A program made the translations under genes and the position numbers. From NCBI GenBank assembly GCA_050694015.1, contig JBOGWY010000306.1, positions 1 through 16,873 of the forward strand: 16,873 nt of DNA, read 5' to 3'. Position 1 is the stretch's first letter. Every line of letters begins with the position of its first letter. The notes under the pieces were generated by a model. The model ran no database searches, was not told the DNA's origin, and worked only from the letters and a program-made list of their open reading frames with translations. Positions 1 through 7,002 of this stretch are shown here, in pieces. The stretch comes from JBOGWY01 sp050694015 (GTDB lineage: Bacteria; Actinomycetota; CADDZG01; WHSQ01).

Positions 1-88
1 AGAGAAAGCTACATGTCGGCGCGGCTGGTCGAACTACTTGCCTTTCCTCACCAGGAGCGCCCGGCGATGAGGCCCAACCCCGGTTTTC

Positions 89-517
89 TTGAGCCAAAGA
101 ACGCTAGTGATAGAGTCCGGCTCAGTGGATAAGCGCGGCGTCTCCCGGGCGCTCGGGAAGTACGTCGTAAATCCGGTTGTCAAAATCGTCGCGGGATACG
201 TGCCGTGGTGGGCGTTGCTGGAAACCACCGGGAGAAAGAGCGGGAGACCGTGGCGGAACCCGGTCGGCAACGGGCTCGAAGGCGACACCTTCTGGATCGT
301 CGCCGAACACGGGCACCAGGCCGGCTACGTGAAGAACATCAAAGCGAACCCGCGCGTGCGCCTGCGCGTCAACGGTCGCTGGCGAATCGGTATCGCGCAC
401 GTCCTCCCGGACGACGACGCGCGAGCCCGTCAACGCTCGCTGCGACCTATCAACGCCGCGTTCGTCAGACTCATGGGGACCGATCTCCTCAGCATCCGCG
501 TCGATCTCGACGGATGA
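89..517 (+). CDS. Deazaflavin (F420)-dependent nitroreductase/quinone reductase family protein
   Basis: This looks like a small split-barrel flavoprotein of the Ddn/DUF385 family, which in actinobacteria uses coenzyme F420H2 to reduce quinones or nitro compounds in the cytoplasm. Family-like features are the WALLETTGRKSG segment (residues about 41-52), the RNPVGNG turn, the W-I-V-A-E-H-G strand (68-74), and Y-V-K-N-I-K-A-N-P followed by G-R-W-R (79-99). The end, with MGTDLL and a RVDLDG terminus, is family-typical, so the C-terminus is complete. The start is uncertain. TTG at 89 is the most upstream option after an in-frame stop at 68-70, but it has no clear ribosome binding site; in-frame GTG codons at 107 or 125 would give a shorter N-terminus. 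The precise substrate cannot be read from sequence. Confidence 0.8.
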   Translation: MSQRTLVIESGSVDKRGVSRALGKYVVNPVVKIVAGYVPWWALLETTGRKSGRPWRNPVGNGLEGDTFWIVAEHGHQAGYVKNIKANPRVRLRVNGRWRIGIAHVLPDDDARARQRSLRPINAAFVRLMGTDLLSIRVDLDG

Positions 518-604
518 CTCCCCTTTCGCCGCACCATCAGCCGCCGATCGCCGGCTATGCCATCCCCGTATGGCGTCCAACCGATCCGGGCCGACCGCAC
601 GTAA

Positions 605-724
605 CGTTTTGGAGCCCCCGGCCTTTTCGGCCTCAACTACGGAAGACAGACCGCCGTGGTGACGCTCGTGGCTCATGTGCTCTATGGCGCGTTCCTCGGG
701 ATCTTCCTTACGCCGGGGACATGA
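605..724 (+). pseudogene. C-terminal remnant of a small membrane protein gene
   Basis: This 39-codon stretch is open between a TAA at 602-604 and a TGA at 722-724 and has no good start codon or ribosome binding site. It reads as a hydrophobic membrane-like tail with the pieces FGLNYGRQTAVV and LVAHVLYGAFLGIFL. The H-x2-Y-G-A-x-L-G pattern resembles the last helix of small integral membrane proteins in the DUF1440/DUF6789 style, but that resemblance is from memory. No upstream frame between 518 and 604 supplies a matching N-terminus. I infer a decayed gene lying between two convergent genes. It could also be chance coding-like sequence. Confidence 0.35.
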
Positions 725-732
725 ATCGGGCG

Positions 733-1242
733 TCATCCCGCGTCGCGCAGCGCGTTCTGCTTCCGCCATCCGTAGCGCGTGAGGCCCTTCGGCTTGTACA
801 GGTTGAGGACCTGGACCAGCAGGAGGATGACCAGGCCGATACCGGGATGTCCGAGGTCGCCGCCCAGAGCGTCCAATTCACTGCCGTCGACGGTCTGGGC
901 GTGCGCCGCAGTTGAGCTCACGCTCGGCATGTGCAGTAGCAGGATCACCACGGAGAAGGTCGTCAGGACGAAAGACGTCACGACCCAGTAGTGGCGGAAC
1001 AACCCCCATTTCGTGCCGAGCGCCATCACCACCCCGGTGACCAGCGAAGTGGCGGCGAGCGGAACGATCACGTACCAGCCCGTCGTCTCCATCGCCGCCC
1101 ACATCGCACGGATCAACGGAACGTCGTCGGTCCTCACCGCGGTGATTCCGAGTCCGAGGTACGCGAGGACGGCGCCGATCCATCCAACCGAGACGGTGAG
1201 ATGAATGGACAGCGCGACCTTACGAGCGCCGGGGCTCAGCAT
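733..1242 (-). CDS. Four-span integral membrane protein, DUF2269-like
   Basis: A 169-residue membrane protein of unknown function. About four hydrophobic segments are visible, near residues 10-32, 52-76, 84-105 and 132-149, with a polar loop between the last two (SSTAAHAQTVDGSELDALGG) and a basic C-terminal tail. The first helix carries an S-I-H-L-T-V-x-V-G-W-I-G pattern like that of DUF2269 and related predicted membrane proteins, where His and Trp near the first helix are typical. It starts at the ATG at 1242, 14 nt after the stop of the small upstream gene and without a strong ribosome binding site, which suggests translational coupling. It is the distal gene of a two-gene unit divergent from the TetR gene and is presumably under its control. 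The family assignment is tentative. Confidence 0.75.
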   Translation of the reverse strand: MLSPGARKVALSIHLTVSVGWIGAVLAYLGLGITAVRTDDVPLIRAMWAAMETTGWYVIVPLAATSLVTGVVMALGTKWGLFRHYWVVTSFVLTTFSVVILLLHMPSVSSTAAHAQTVDGSELDALGGDLGHPGIGLVILLLVQVLNLYKPKGLTRYGWRKQNALRDAG

Positions 1243-1256
1243 CGTCGGCGCGACGG

Positions 1257-1436
1257 CTACGGACCGTGCTCGACCGGAGGTGTATGGCCGCCACTACCGC
1301 CCGGCAAGTGGCGACTGGGTCCATGGCCACCGCCCACGATCGCCACGACCACGACCGCCACGACGATCACCAGAACCACGACCAACGTCACCTTGACCCA
1401 CAGGGGTCTCGGCGGCGGCTTCGGTTCGTCTGTCAT
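1257..1436 (-). CDS. Small single-span membrane protein (59 aa)
   Basis: A short gene with a strong ribosome binding site: read on the minus strand, GGAGGAGGT lies 4 nt before the ATG at 1436. It has a proline-rich cytoplasmic-looking start (MTDEPKPPPRPLW), one long transmembrane segment made almost only of Val, Ile, Leu and Ala (residues about 14-34), and a Gly/Pro/His-rich tail after GGGHGP. It ends in TAG at 1257-1259. It is the first gene after the minus-strand promoter with the operator palindrome and lies 14 nt upstream of the four-span protein, so the two probably work together. I do not recognise the family. The tail could bind metal through its scattered histidines, but that is speculation. 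Confidence 0.7.
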   Translation of the reverse strand: MTDEPKPPPRPLWVKVTLVVVLVIVVAVVVVAIVGGGHGPSRHLPGGSGGHTPPVEHGP

Positions 1437-1469
1437 GGAGACCTCCTCCGCAGCATCTGGGCATGCCAG

Positions 1470-1497
1470 AGTTTACGAGACATCGTGTCTCTGTCAA
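1470..1497 (-). promoter_or_regulatory. Promoter of the small membrane protein operon
   Basis: On the minus strand there is a perfect -35 hexamer TTGACA (1497-1492), a 16-nt spacer, and a -10-like TAAACT (1475-1470). Transcription would start near 1463, leaving a short leader with the ribosome binding site at 1441-1449 before the ATG at 1436. This is the best consensus sigma-70-type promoter I can find in the window. Its spacer is almost filled by a palindrome, as in classic TetR-type repression. Confidence 0.6.
1477..1491. promoter_or_regulatory. Operator palindrome 1, in the promoter spacer
   Basis: GAGACATCGTGTCTC is a perfect inverted repeat with 6-bp arms and a 3-nt centre. It lies between the -35 and -10 of the minus-strand promoter and upstream of the TetR gene. 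This is the standard place for a TetR-family operator, where binding excludes RNA polymerase. Assignment to the adjacent TetR protein is inferred from position. Confidence 0.55.
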
Positions 1498-1513
1498 ATA
1501 CACTTTGTATAGT
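1498..1513 (+). promoter_or_regulatory. Operator palindrome 2 overlapping the TetR gene -10
   Basis: ATACACTTTGTAT (1498-1510) has perfect 5-bp arms around CTT. It overlaps a TATAGT -10-like element at 1508-1513. The TetR ATG at 1520 begins 6 nt after that element, so the transcript would be leaderless or nearly so. The palindrome is well placed for autoregulation. No convincing -35 is seen for this direction. Confidence 0.45.
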
Positions 1514-1519
1514 AGGAGG

Positions 1520-2098
1520 ATGCCGCGCCTCTGGACCGACACCGTCGAGACCCATCGTCACGAGATGCGAGACGCGATCCAAGACGCCACGATCGCGCTC
1601 GTGACCGAGCAGGGATTGCTGTCGGTGACGATGTCCCGGATCGCCGAAGAGACGGGCATCGGTAGGGCAACGCTCTACAAGTACTTCCCGGATGTCGAGT
1701 CGATCCTTTGGGCGTGGCATGAAAGACACATCACCGCCCACCTCAGATACCTAACGGAGGTAAGAGATCGGGTAACCGATCCCGGCGACCGGGTCGGGGC
1801 GCTCCTTGAAGCGTTCGCCCAGATCTCACACGATTCGCACGGCCATCCCGACACCGAACTGGTGGCGCTTCTCCATACGGACGAACAAGTCGCAGGGGCC
1901 GAACGGCAGGTGCGCGACCTGATGCGTGCCTCGATCGCGCAGGCGGCCGACGCGGGAGCGGTGAGAGATGACGTGTCCCCCATCGAGCTCGCTACCTATT
2001 GCGTCCATGCACTTGCGGCAGCACACAGACTCCCGTCGAAGGCAGCAGTACGTCGCCTCGTTGAAGTCACCCTGGCAGGGCTACAACCTCCCGGCTAG
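1520..2098 (+). CDS. TetR/AcrR family transcriptional regulator
   Basis: A 192-residue TetR-family repressor. The N-terminal helix-turn-helix is clear at about residues 36-58 (TMSRIAEETGIGRATLYKYF), followed by the usual acidic/aromatic linker and an all-helical ligand domain. I chose the ATG at 1520. AGGAGG abuts this ATG directly, which is too close for a normal ribosome binding site, but the TATAGT at 1508-1513 fits leaderless expression. An in-frame ATG at 1463 would put both operator palindromes inside the gene, so I reject it. The divergent neighbours are two membrane proteins, the likely targets together with the gene itself. The ligand cannot be predicted. Confidence 0.9.
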   Translation: MPRLWTDTVETHRHEMRDAIQDATIALVTEQGLLSVTMSRIAEETGIGRATLYKYFPDVESILWAWHERHITAHLRYLTEVRDRVTDPGDRVGALLEAFAQISHDSHGHPDTELVALLHTDEQVAGAERQVRDLMRASIAQAADAGAVRDDVSPIELATYCVHALAAAHRLPSKAAVRRLVEVTLAGLQPPG

Positions 2099-2226
2099 TA
2101 GTGCTCGGCTCCACAGGGCCACCCGGCCACATCGAGAGATGACCCTAGGGGATCGTCGCTCGGCGTCGAAGTACATCACTAACGCCCTCATCGACCGCTG
2201 CCAAGCTGCCAAGGAAGGAGGGCCCT

Positions 2227-3069
2227 ATGCGCACGTGGACCACCGCACTGGTCGCCTTGCTGACCCTCTCCACGGTCGCCGCAGCGCCCGCCCGCACCGG
2301 CAGAGCCCGTCAGAACGGGACGTTCGTTGCTCAGAGCGCGCCCTTCCCCGCGATGCAAGTCGATATCTACTACGAGGCAGGGAAGGGAAGCTGTCTCGAC
2401 GGTATCGAAGGCATCCACAAGGTCTCCGAGCCGTTCCGCGCCCCCGCATCCGGAACCTTGAACGTCAAAGTCGAGGGTCTGTCCGGAGACTGGGACCTGT
2501 ACGTGCTCGGGGCGAACGGCGACCAGCTCGCGGCTTCCGAGCAGGCGCAAGTGCTCGACGGCGCCGACGGCGAGGAGGGGATAAACGTAGGCCTGCAGCG
2601 CGGCCAGCGCGTTCAGATGGTCGCCTGTAACTGGTTGGGCGAGCCCGAGATCACTGTTCATTTCGACTTCGTCTCGAAGTCGACGGGAGCATCCCCGTCG
2701 CGCCGCGGCTCATCACCCGCGGCCGGATCGGCCTCCGGTCGAGCCACCCATGAAGTCAACGCGACGGGAGGGCCGGTCACCCCACTCTGGCAATGGGATC
2801 CGAGTGAGCTCGAGATCGGCGCAGGGCACGAGGTCGAATGGCTGAACAACACGGGAGTCGATCACCACGTGACTCCCTATGGTGGTCCGTGGAAGAACGT
2901 CGACACGATGATGGTGCCGATCGACGGCAAGACCGGCTTCGTTTTCCGCAAACCCGGCGAGTACCTCTACCGGTGCGACTTCGCCTTCGCCGGAGTAGAG
3001 CACTCCGTCCTCGTCGGCGACGAGTGCATAGGGATGTGCGGCCGGATCACCGTGACGAAGGGCCACTAA
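2227..3069 (+). CDS. Exported two-domain protein with C-terminal cupredoxin-like domain
   Basis: A 280-residue secreted protein. It has a signal peptide (residues 1 to about 20), then a beta-rich domain (about 35-150) with a V-E-G-x2-G-D-W-D-L-Y-V pattern like bacterial pre-peptidase C-terminal (PPC) domains, then a Ser/Pro/Gly linker (about 153-173), then a cupredoxin-like domain (about 178-278). In that domain the copper ligand candidates are H213 or H214 (VDHHV), C250 (YRC), H259 (EHS) and M270 (IGM), with C267 and C271 nearby. The Cys-to-His spacing is longer than the Cys-x2-His usual in plastocyanins, so copper binding is likely but not certain. The start is supported by AAGGAGG just upstream of ATG 2227. 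The gene stands alone and probably acts in extracellular electron transfer or copper handling. Confidence 0.75.
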   Translation: MRTWTTALVALLTLSTVAAAPARTGRARQNGTFVAQSAPFPAMQVDIYYEAGKGSCLDGIEGIHKVSEPFRAPASGTLNVKVEGLSGDWDLYVLGANGDQLAASEQAQVLDGADGEEGINVGLQRGQRVQMVACNWLGEPEITVHFDFVSKSTGASPSRRGSSPAAGSASGRATHEVNATGGPVTPLWQWDPSELEIGAGHEVEWLNNTGVDHHVTPYGGPWKNVDTMMVPIDGKTGFVFRKPGEYLYRCDFAFAGVEHSVLVGDECIGMCGRITVTKGH

Positions 3070-3087
3070 CCGCCGCAAGAGCGGCGG
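3070..3087. terminator. Hairpin between convergent genes
   Basis: CCGCCGC and GCGGCGG pair perfectly over 7 bp around an AAGA loop, starting right after the stop codon of the cupredoxin gene. The convergent ABC operon ends at 3097, so one hairpin could serve both strands. There is no T-tract, as is common in high-GC actinobacteria, so its strength as a terminator is uncertain. Confidence 0.5.
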
Positions 3088-3096
3088 CCCCAACAC

Positions 3097-4029
3097 TTAG
3101 GGTCGTCCGGCCCGGTTGCGTCGGGCCGAGGGCGACAACAACGCGTAGATCGCCGCGTTGGCGGGGACATCGACATCATGTCGGCGGCCGAGAGCCGCGA
3201 CGTAGCCGTTGAGCGACTCCAGCTCCATCGGCTTGCCGTGCTCGAGATCGTAGTGCAGCGAAGAGTAGGCACCGAGGTCGAGGCCCTGCGCGAGCTCCAT
3301 CGCCGTGTCGACCGCATCATCCGGAAGACCGATGCCCTCGGCGGCGGCCACTGCGCATCCCTCTTCAACGACCTGTCGATACATGTGCCACGCCGCGTCG
3401 TCCTCACGCAACGCTCCGACCGGCATGCGCGCGGCCGCCGTCATGCCGGCGTGCGCACAGATGAATACGAACTTGCGCCACATCGCGGTGCGGATGTCGC
3501 CGGAGATCTCGACGTCGATACCCGCCGCGCGACACACATCGAGGAAGCGCTTCGCGCGCTTGGTCGTTGCCCCGTTGAGCTCTCCGAAGACGAACCGCGT
3601 CGGTCCCCCGGTGTGATCGATGACGCCGGGCTCGGCGATCGTCGCGAAGATGAACGCCACTCCACCGAGCACGTGACGCTCACCGATCGCGGCGGCTATC
3701 CGCTGTTCGTTGTCGACGCCGTTCTGGAACGAGATCACGGCCGTGTCCTCGCCTAGGAGTGGGCGCAACCGCCGCGACGCATCGGCCGTATCGGTCGCCT
3801 TGACCGTGAACACGATGACGTCGACGGGTCCGATCTCGGAAGGATCGTCGGTGGCCGCTACTGTTACGCGTGCATCGCCGAAGACGCTACGGAGTTCCAA
3901 GCCGTTGCGCCGCAGGGCATCGAGGTGGGCTCCACGCGCGATCAGATGTACGTCGGCGGCCCCTCCTCCCGCGAGACGGGCCCCCAGATAGCCGCCGACT
4001 CCACCGGCACCGAAGATAGCTACGCGCAA
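3097..4029 (-). CDS. Ketopantoate reductase (PanE/ApbA) family dehydrogenase
   Basis: A 310-residue NADPH-dependent 2-oxoacid reductase of the PanE/ApbA family. The nucleotide-binding glycine motif GAGGVGGY is at residues 7-14. The family Asn lies in FQNG (N103), the catalytic Lys in MWRKF (K186), and the substrate Glu in the MELESLNG segment (E269). Length and motifs are complete. It starts at TTG 4029, only 2 nt after the preceding permease stop, so it is the fifth gene of the ABC operon and probably translationally coupled. PanE proper makes pantoate for coenzyme A, but its place in an importer operon suggests it may instead act on the imported compound or a 2-oxo/2-hydroxy derivative. That role is inference. 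Confidence 0.85.
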   Translation of the reverse strand: MRVAIFGAGGVGGYLGARLAGGGAADVHLIARGAHLDALRRNGLELRSVFGDARVTVAATDDPSEIGPVDVIVFTVKATDTADASRRLRPLLGEDTAVISFQNGVDNEQRIAAAIGERHVLGGVAFIFATIAEPGVIDHTGGPTRFVFGELNGATTKRAKRFLDVCRAAGIDVEISGDIRTAMWRKFVFICAHAGMTAAARMPVGALREDDAAWHMYRQVVEEGCAVAAAEGIGLPDDAVDTAMELAQGLDLGAYSSLHYDLEHGKPMELESLNGYVAALGRRHDVDVPANAAIYALLSPSARRNRAGRP

Positions 4030-4031
4030 GC

Positions 4032-4958
4032 TCAGCCCTTCACCGCACCCATCGTGAAGCCGGCGATGAAGCGCTGTAGGAGCAGGTTGAAGAGGAGCGC
4101 GATCGGCAGCGCCACGACCACGACCGCTGCCTGCAACGATTGCCAGTAGAAGACGTCACCACGGATCAATTCCGTCGGGACGCCGATGCTTATCGTCTTC
4201 TCAGCCGTGGACGAGACGAACGCCAGGGCGTAGATGAACTCGTGCGCCGCCAACGTGAACGCGAAAACGATGACGGCCACGATCCCCGGGAAGGTGAGCG
4301 GGACGACGACGTGCCGGAACGCGCCGAGACGGCTGTAGCCATCGACCATCGCCTGCTCCTCGATGTCCTTCGGCAGCCCCTTGAGATATCCGATCAGCAG
4401 CCATACCGAGACCGGGATCGTGATCGTCGGATAGATCAACACCATCGACCAGGTGTCGTTCAGGAGACCGAAGTTCCCGACCACCCGCGTCATGGGGATG
4501 AACAGCAGCGTCGGCGGGATCAGGTACACGAAGAAGATCGCGATCCCCAGGGGACCGCTCCACTTCATATCGAGCCGAGCCAGCGCATACGCGGCAGGTA
4601 GCGAGACCACGAGAGTGATGGCGACGACCAGGAGGCCCACCCACAACGTGTTCCACGCGAACGTGAGGAACGCGGTGTCGTAGAACAGCAGCTCCCAGTG
4701 CTCGAGCGTCGGCGGCAGGTTGAAGACGAACGGATTGTTCGCTTTCGTATAAAGGTCGGCGTCCGCCTTGAACGACGTGATCGAGCTCCAGATGAAAGGG
4801 CCCGCGCCGCACAGGACGGCGACGAGAGCGGTCACATAGACCGCGACGCGACCGCGGGTCACTTGCCGCCGGCGATGGCGGCGCGCCCGATGGACGTCGT
4901 CTTCGTTGGTGAGGTCGATACCGCCCATACTCAAGGTCTCGCGGTGCGCGTCGGCCAC
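4032..4958 (-). CDS. Carbohydrate-type ABC transporter permease (MalG-like)
   Basis: A 308-residue inner-membrane subunit of a CUT1-type importer. About six membrane helices are visible, near residues 36-58, 98-125, 134-156, 169-193, 223-245 and 272-293. The cytoplasmic coupling loop that docks on the ATPase is E-Q-A-x-V-D-G-Y-S-R-L-G-A-F (201-214), followed by a VVVPLTFPG segment. The C-terminus FTMGAVKG is the typical MalG-type ending. The start is GTG 4958, 2 nt after the stop of the first permease, with GAGGTGATG just upstream. The N-terminal 30 residues are charged and longer than usual, so a later start is possible. Together with the other three ABC genes it completes one transporter. 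Confidence 0.9.
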   Translation of the reverse strand: MADAHRETLSMGGIDLTNEDDVHRARRHRRRQVTRGRVAVYVTALVAVLCGAGPFIWSSITSFKADADLYTKANNPFVFNLPPTLEHWELLFYDTAFLTFAWNTLWVGLLVVAITLVVSLPAAYALARLDMKWSGPLGIAIFFVYLIPPTLLFIPMTRVVGNFGLLNDTWSMVLIYPTITIPVSVWLLIGYLKGLPKDIEEQAMVDGYSRLGAFRHVVVPLTFPGIVAVIVFAFTLAAHEFIYALAFVSSTAEKTISIGVPTELIRGDVFYWQSLQAAVVVVALPIALLFNLLLQRFIAGFTMGAVKG

Positions 4959-4960
4959 GG

Positions 4961-5893
4961 TTACATCACCTCACGGCGACGTACGGCGCTCAGGATCGCG
5001 ATCGCGGATGCCAGCAACAACGGGAACAGGAACAGTGCGATGGCAGCCCCCTGCGCGAGGTCGCCGCCCTCTATCCCCTTGAAGAAGGCCCAGCTGGACA
5101 ACACCTGCGTCGACTGCGTGGGCCCTCCTCGGGTCAAGATGAACACAACGGTCATGTCGGCGAAGGTGAGGATCGCACCGAACAACACCGCTACCGCTGT
5201 GATGGGCAGAGTGAGGGGGATATCGATCTCCCACAACCTCCGCCAGAAGCCGGCGCCGTCGACGTCGACGGCGTCGCGGATGTCGGAGGGGATCGCCATC
5301 ATGCCGGCCATGATGATGACGGTCGCGATCGGCACGATGCGCCACACGTGGACGGCGATGATGGACGCCATCGCGAGGACGGGCCGACCCAGGTAATACA
5401 TGTTCGCCTCGATGAACCCGAACCAGCGCAGGATCCAATCGATCGGGCTGAAGATCGAGTTGAGCAACCAGAGCCATGACACCGCCGCGAGCGATACGGG
5501 TGTCGTCCACGGCAGAAGTACGCAGAAACGTACGAACCACTTCCCCCTGAAGTCCTTGACGAGGATCGTCGCGAGGACGTGCGCTATGACGACGATCAAC
5601 ACCATCGAGATCGCGGTGAAGATGAGCGTGTTCCAGAACGATGTCCAGAAGACACGCGACGACAGGATGGTTCTCCACTGCCGGAACCCGACGAAGTCGA
5701 GGCTCGGATTGCCGGTCGTGACGTCACTGAAACTGAACACGATCGCCAGCACGAACGGGAACGCGACGAGTCCGATTATGTAGAGGCCGGTCGGCAGCAG
5801 GAACAGCTTCGCGAGGAGACCCTCCCTGTCGGCGAGTTTGCCCTTGCGAGTGGTCCCCGCCCGCGATCGGTCCCACGTTGCCTCGGCGCTCAC
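4961..5893 (-). CDS. Carbohydrate-type ABC transporter permease (MalF-like)
   Basis: A 310-residue permease subunit that should pair with the MalG-like protein. Membrane segments are near residues 30-56, 86-112, 121-145, 172-198, 227-256 and 281-304. The coupling motif is D-I-R-D-A-V-D-V-D-G-A-G-F-W-R-R-L (204-220). I chose the GTG at 5893, which has GGAAGG 7 nt upstream. The frame stays open to 6031, but the extra residues are low-complexity and antisense-like and would overlap the ATPase gene by more than 100 nt. The gene lies 22 nt after the ATPase stop. Confidence 0.9.
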   Translation of the reverse strand: MSAEATWDRSRAGTTRKGKLADREGLLAKLFLLPTGLYIIGLVAFPFVLAIVFSFSDVTTGNPSLDFVGFRQWRTILSSRVFWTSFWNTLIFTAISMVLIVVIAHVLATILVKDFRGKWFVRFCVLLPWTTPVSLAAVSWLWLLNSIFSPIDWILRWFGFIEANMYYLGRPVLAMASIIAVHVWRIVPIATVIIMAGMMAIPSDIRDAVDVDGAGFWRRLWEIDIPLTLPITAVAVLFGAILTFADMTVVFILTRGGPTQSTQVLSSWAFFKGIEGGDLAQGAAIALFLFPLLLASAIAILSAVRRREVM

Positions 5894-5915
5894 GGTTCCG
5901 CCTTCCGGGGTGACA

Positions 5916-6968
5916 TCACGACCGCACCGGTCGCGCCGCGATCCGTTCGCCGGACTCGCCGTCGAAGAAACGTAGGTCCCTCTCGTGGATCGCGAAGCGT
6001 TGCTCGGCGTCGTCGGCGATCGGCACGTCAACCGTCGGCGGGACGCGTGCGATCACATGCGCATCCTCTCCCCCCAAAGCAGGAGCCGTGCCGTAGACGT
6101 GACGATCGCCCGACAGGTATTCGATCCGATAGACGCTGACGTCGACCTCGAGGATGTTGTCGCCGTGCCCGTTCACCGCGTCGACCGGCAGGAGGTTCTC
6201 GGGTCTGAAGCCGAGGAGATGATCGCCCCGGTGGATGAGGTTCATCGGAGGCGACCCGATGAAGGTGGCGACGAACGTGTCGGCCGGGTCCCTATAGACC
6301 TCCTTCGGAGGGCCGATCTGGCGCACCCTGCCCTCCGACATGACCGCGATCCGATCACCGAGGCCCATCGCCTCTACCTGATCGTGTGTGACATAGATCG
6401 TCGTCGTACCCAGTCGTTCCTGGAACTGCTTTAGTTCGTCCCGGGCCGCCGTCCGTAACTTCGCATCGAGGTTGCTCAGCGGCTCGTCGAGAAGGAACAC
6501 CGTGGGATCGCGCACGATGGCGCGGGCCAGCGCCACACGTTGACGCTCACCTCCCGACAGATTGCGCGGCTTGCGCCCGAGGAGTCGAGCGATGCCGAGA
6601 AGCTCGGCCGCCCACTGCACCTTCTTCCGTCGTTCGGCCGCGGGCATACCTGTTGCCTTCAACGGGAAGTCGATGTTGTCCATGACGGTCTTGTGCGGGT
6701 ACAGCGCGTAGGACTGGAAGACCATCGCGATGCCGCGGGCGCGCGGCGGCAGCCCGTTCACCACGTTGCCTCCGATGAGGACGTCGCCTTCGGTGGGATC
6801 CTCGAGCCCCGCGATGACCCGCAACAGCGTCGTCTTGCCACACCCGGACGGGCCGAGAAGGACGAGATACTCGCCGGGGGTCGTGGCGATGTCGACGCCG
6901 TCGACCGCCCGCACGTCGCCCGCCTCGAAGTGCTTCTTCAGGCTGCGAACCTCGACGACGTGCGCCAC
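5916..6968 (-). CDS. Sugar-type ABC transporter ATPase (MalK/UgpC-like)
   Basis: A 350-residue ATPase that powers the importer. The domain order is a nucleotide-binding domain (1 to about 235) and then a TOBE-like regulatory domain (about 250-336). Walker A is GPSGCGKT (39-46), the Q-loop glutamine is Q85, the signature is LSGGERQRVALARA (137-150), Walker B is VFLLDEP (157-163) and the switch His is H195 (VTHDQ). All catalytic residues are present. The start is GTG 6968 with a GGGTAGGTAG purine-rich site upstream, 34 nt after the substrate-binding protein stop. Having its own ATPase in the operon means the transporter does not depend on a shared MsiK-type ATPase. Confidence 0.93.
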   Translation of the reverse strand: MAHVVEVRSLKKHFEAGDVRAVDGVDIATTPGEYLVLLGPSGCGKTTLLRVIAGLEDPTEGDVLIGGNVVNGLPPRARGIAMVFQSYALYPHKTVMDNIDFPLKATGMPAAERRKKVQWAAELLGIARLLGRKPRNLSGGERQRVALARAIVRDPTVFLLDEPLSNLDAKLRTAARDELKQFQERLGTTTIYVTHDQVEAMGLGDRIAVMSEGRVRQIGPPKEVYRDPADTFVATFIGSPPMNLIHRGDHLLGFRPENLLPVDAVNGHGDNILEVDVSVYRIEYLSGDRHVYGTAPALGGEDAHVIARVPPTVDVPIADDAEQRFAIHERDLRFFDGESGERIAARPVRS

Positions 6969-7002
6969 GTTAGATCTACCTACCCGTCGCCGCTATGCGC
7001 AA

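Noticed and set aside
34..288. 84-codon minus-strand open frame at the left end
   Set aside because: It is mostly antisense to the F420-type oxidoreductase and has no recognisable features. Bases 1-88 hold nothing I can support.
1463..1519. ATG 1463 as the TetR start
   Set aside because: It would place both palindromes inside the coding region and adds residues unlike a TetR N-terminus.
5894..6031. Longer N-terminus for the MalF-like permease
   Set aside because: The extra residues are Ser/Arg-rich without family similarity and overlap the ATPase gene; GTG 5893 has a good ribosome binding site.
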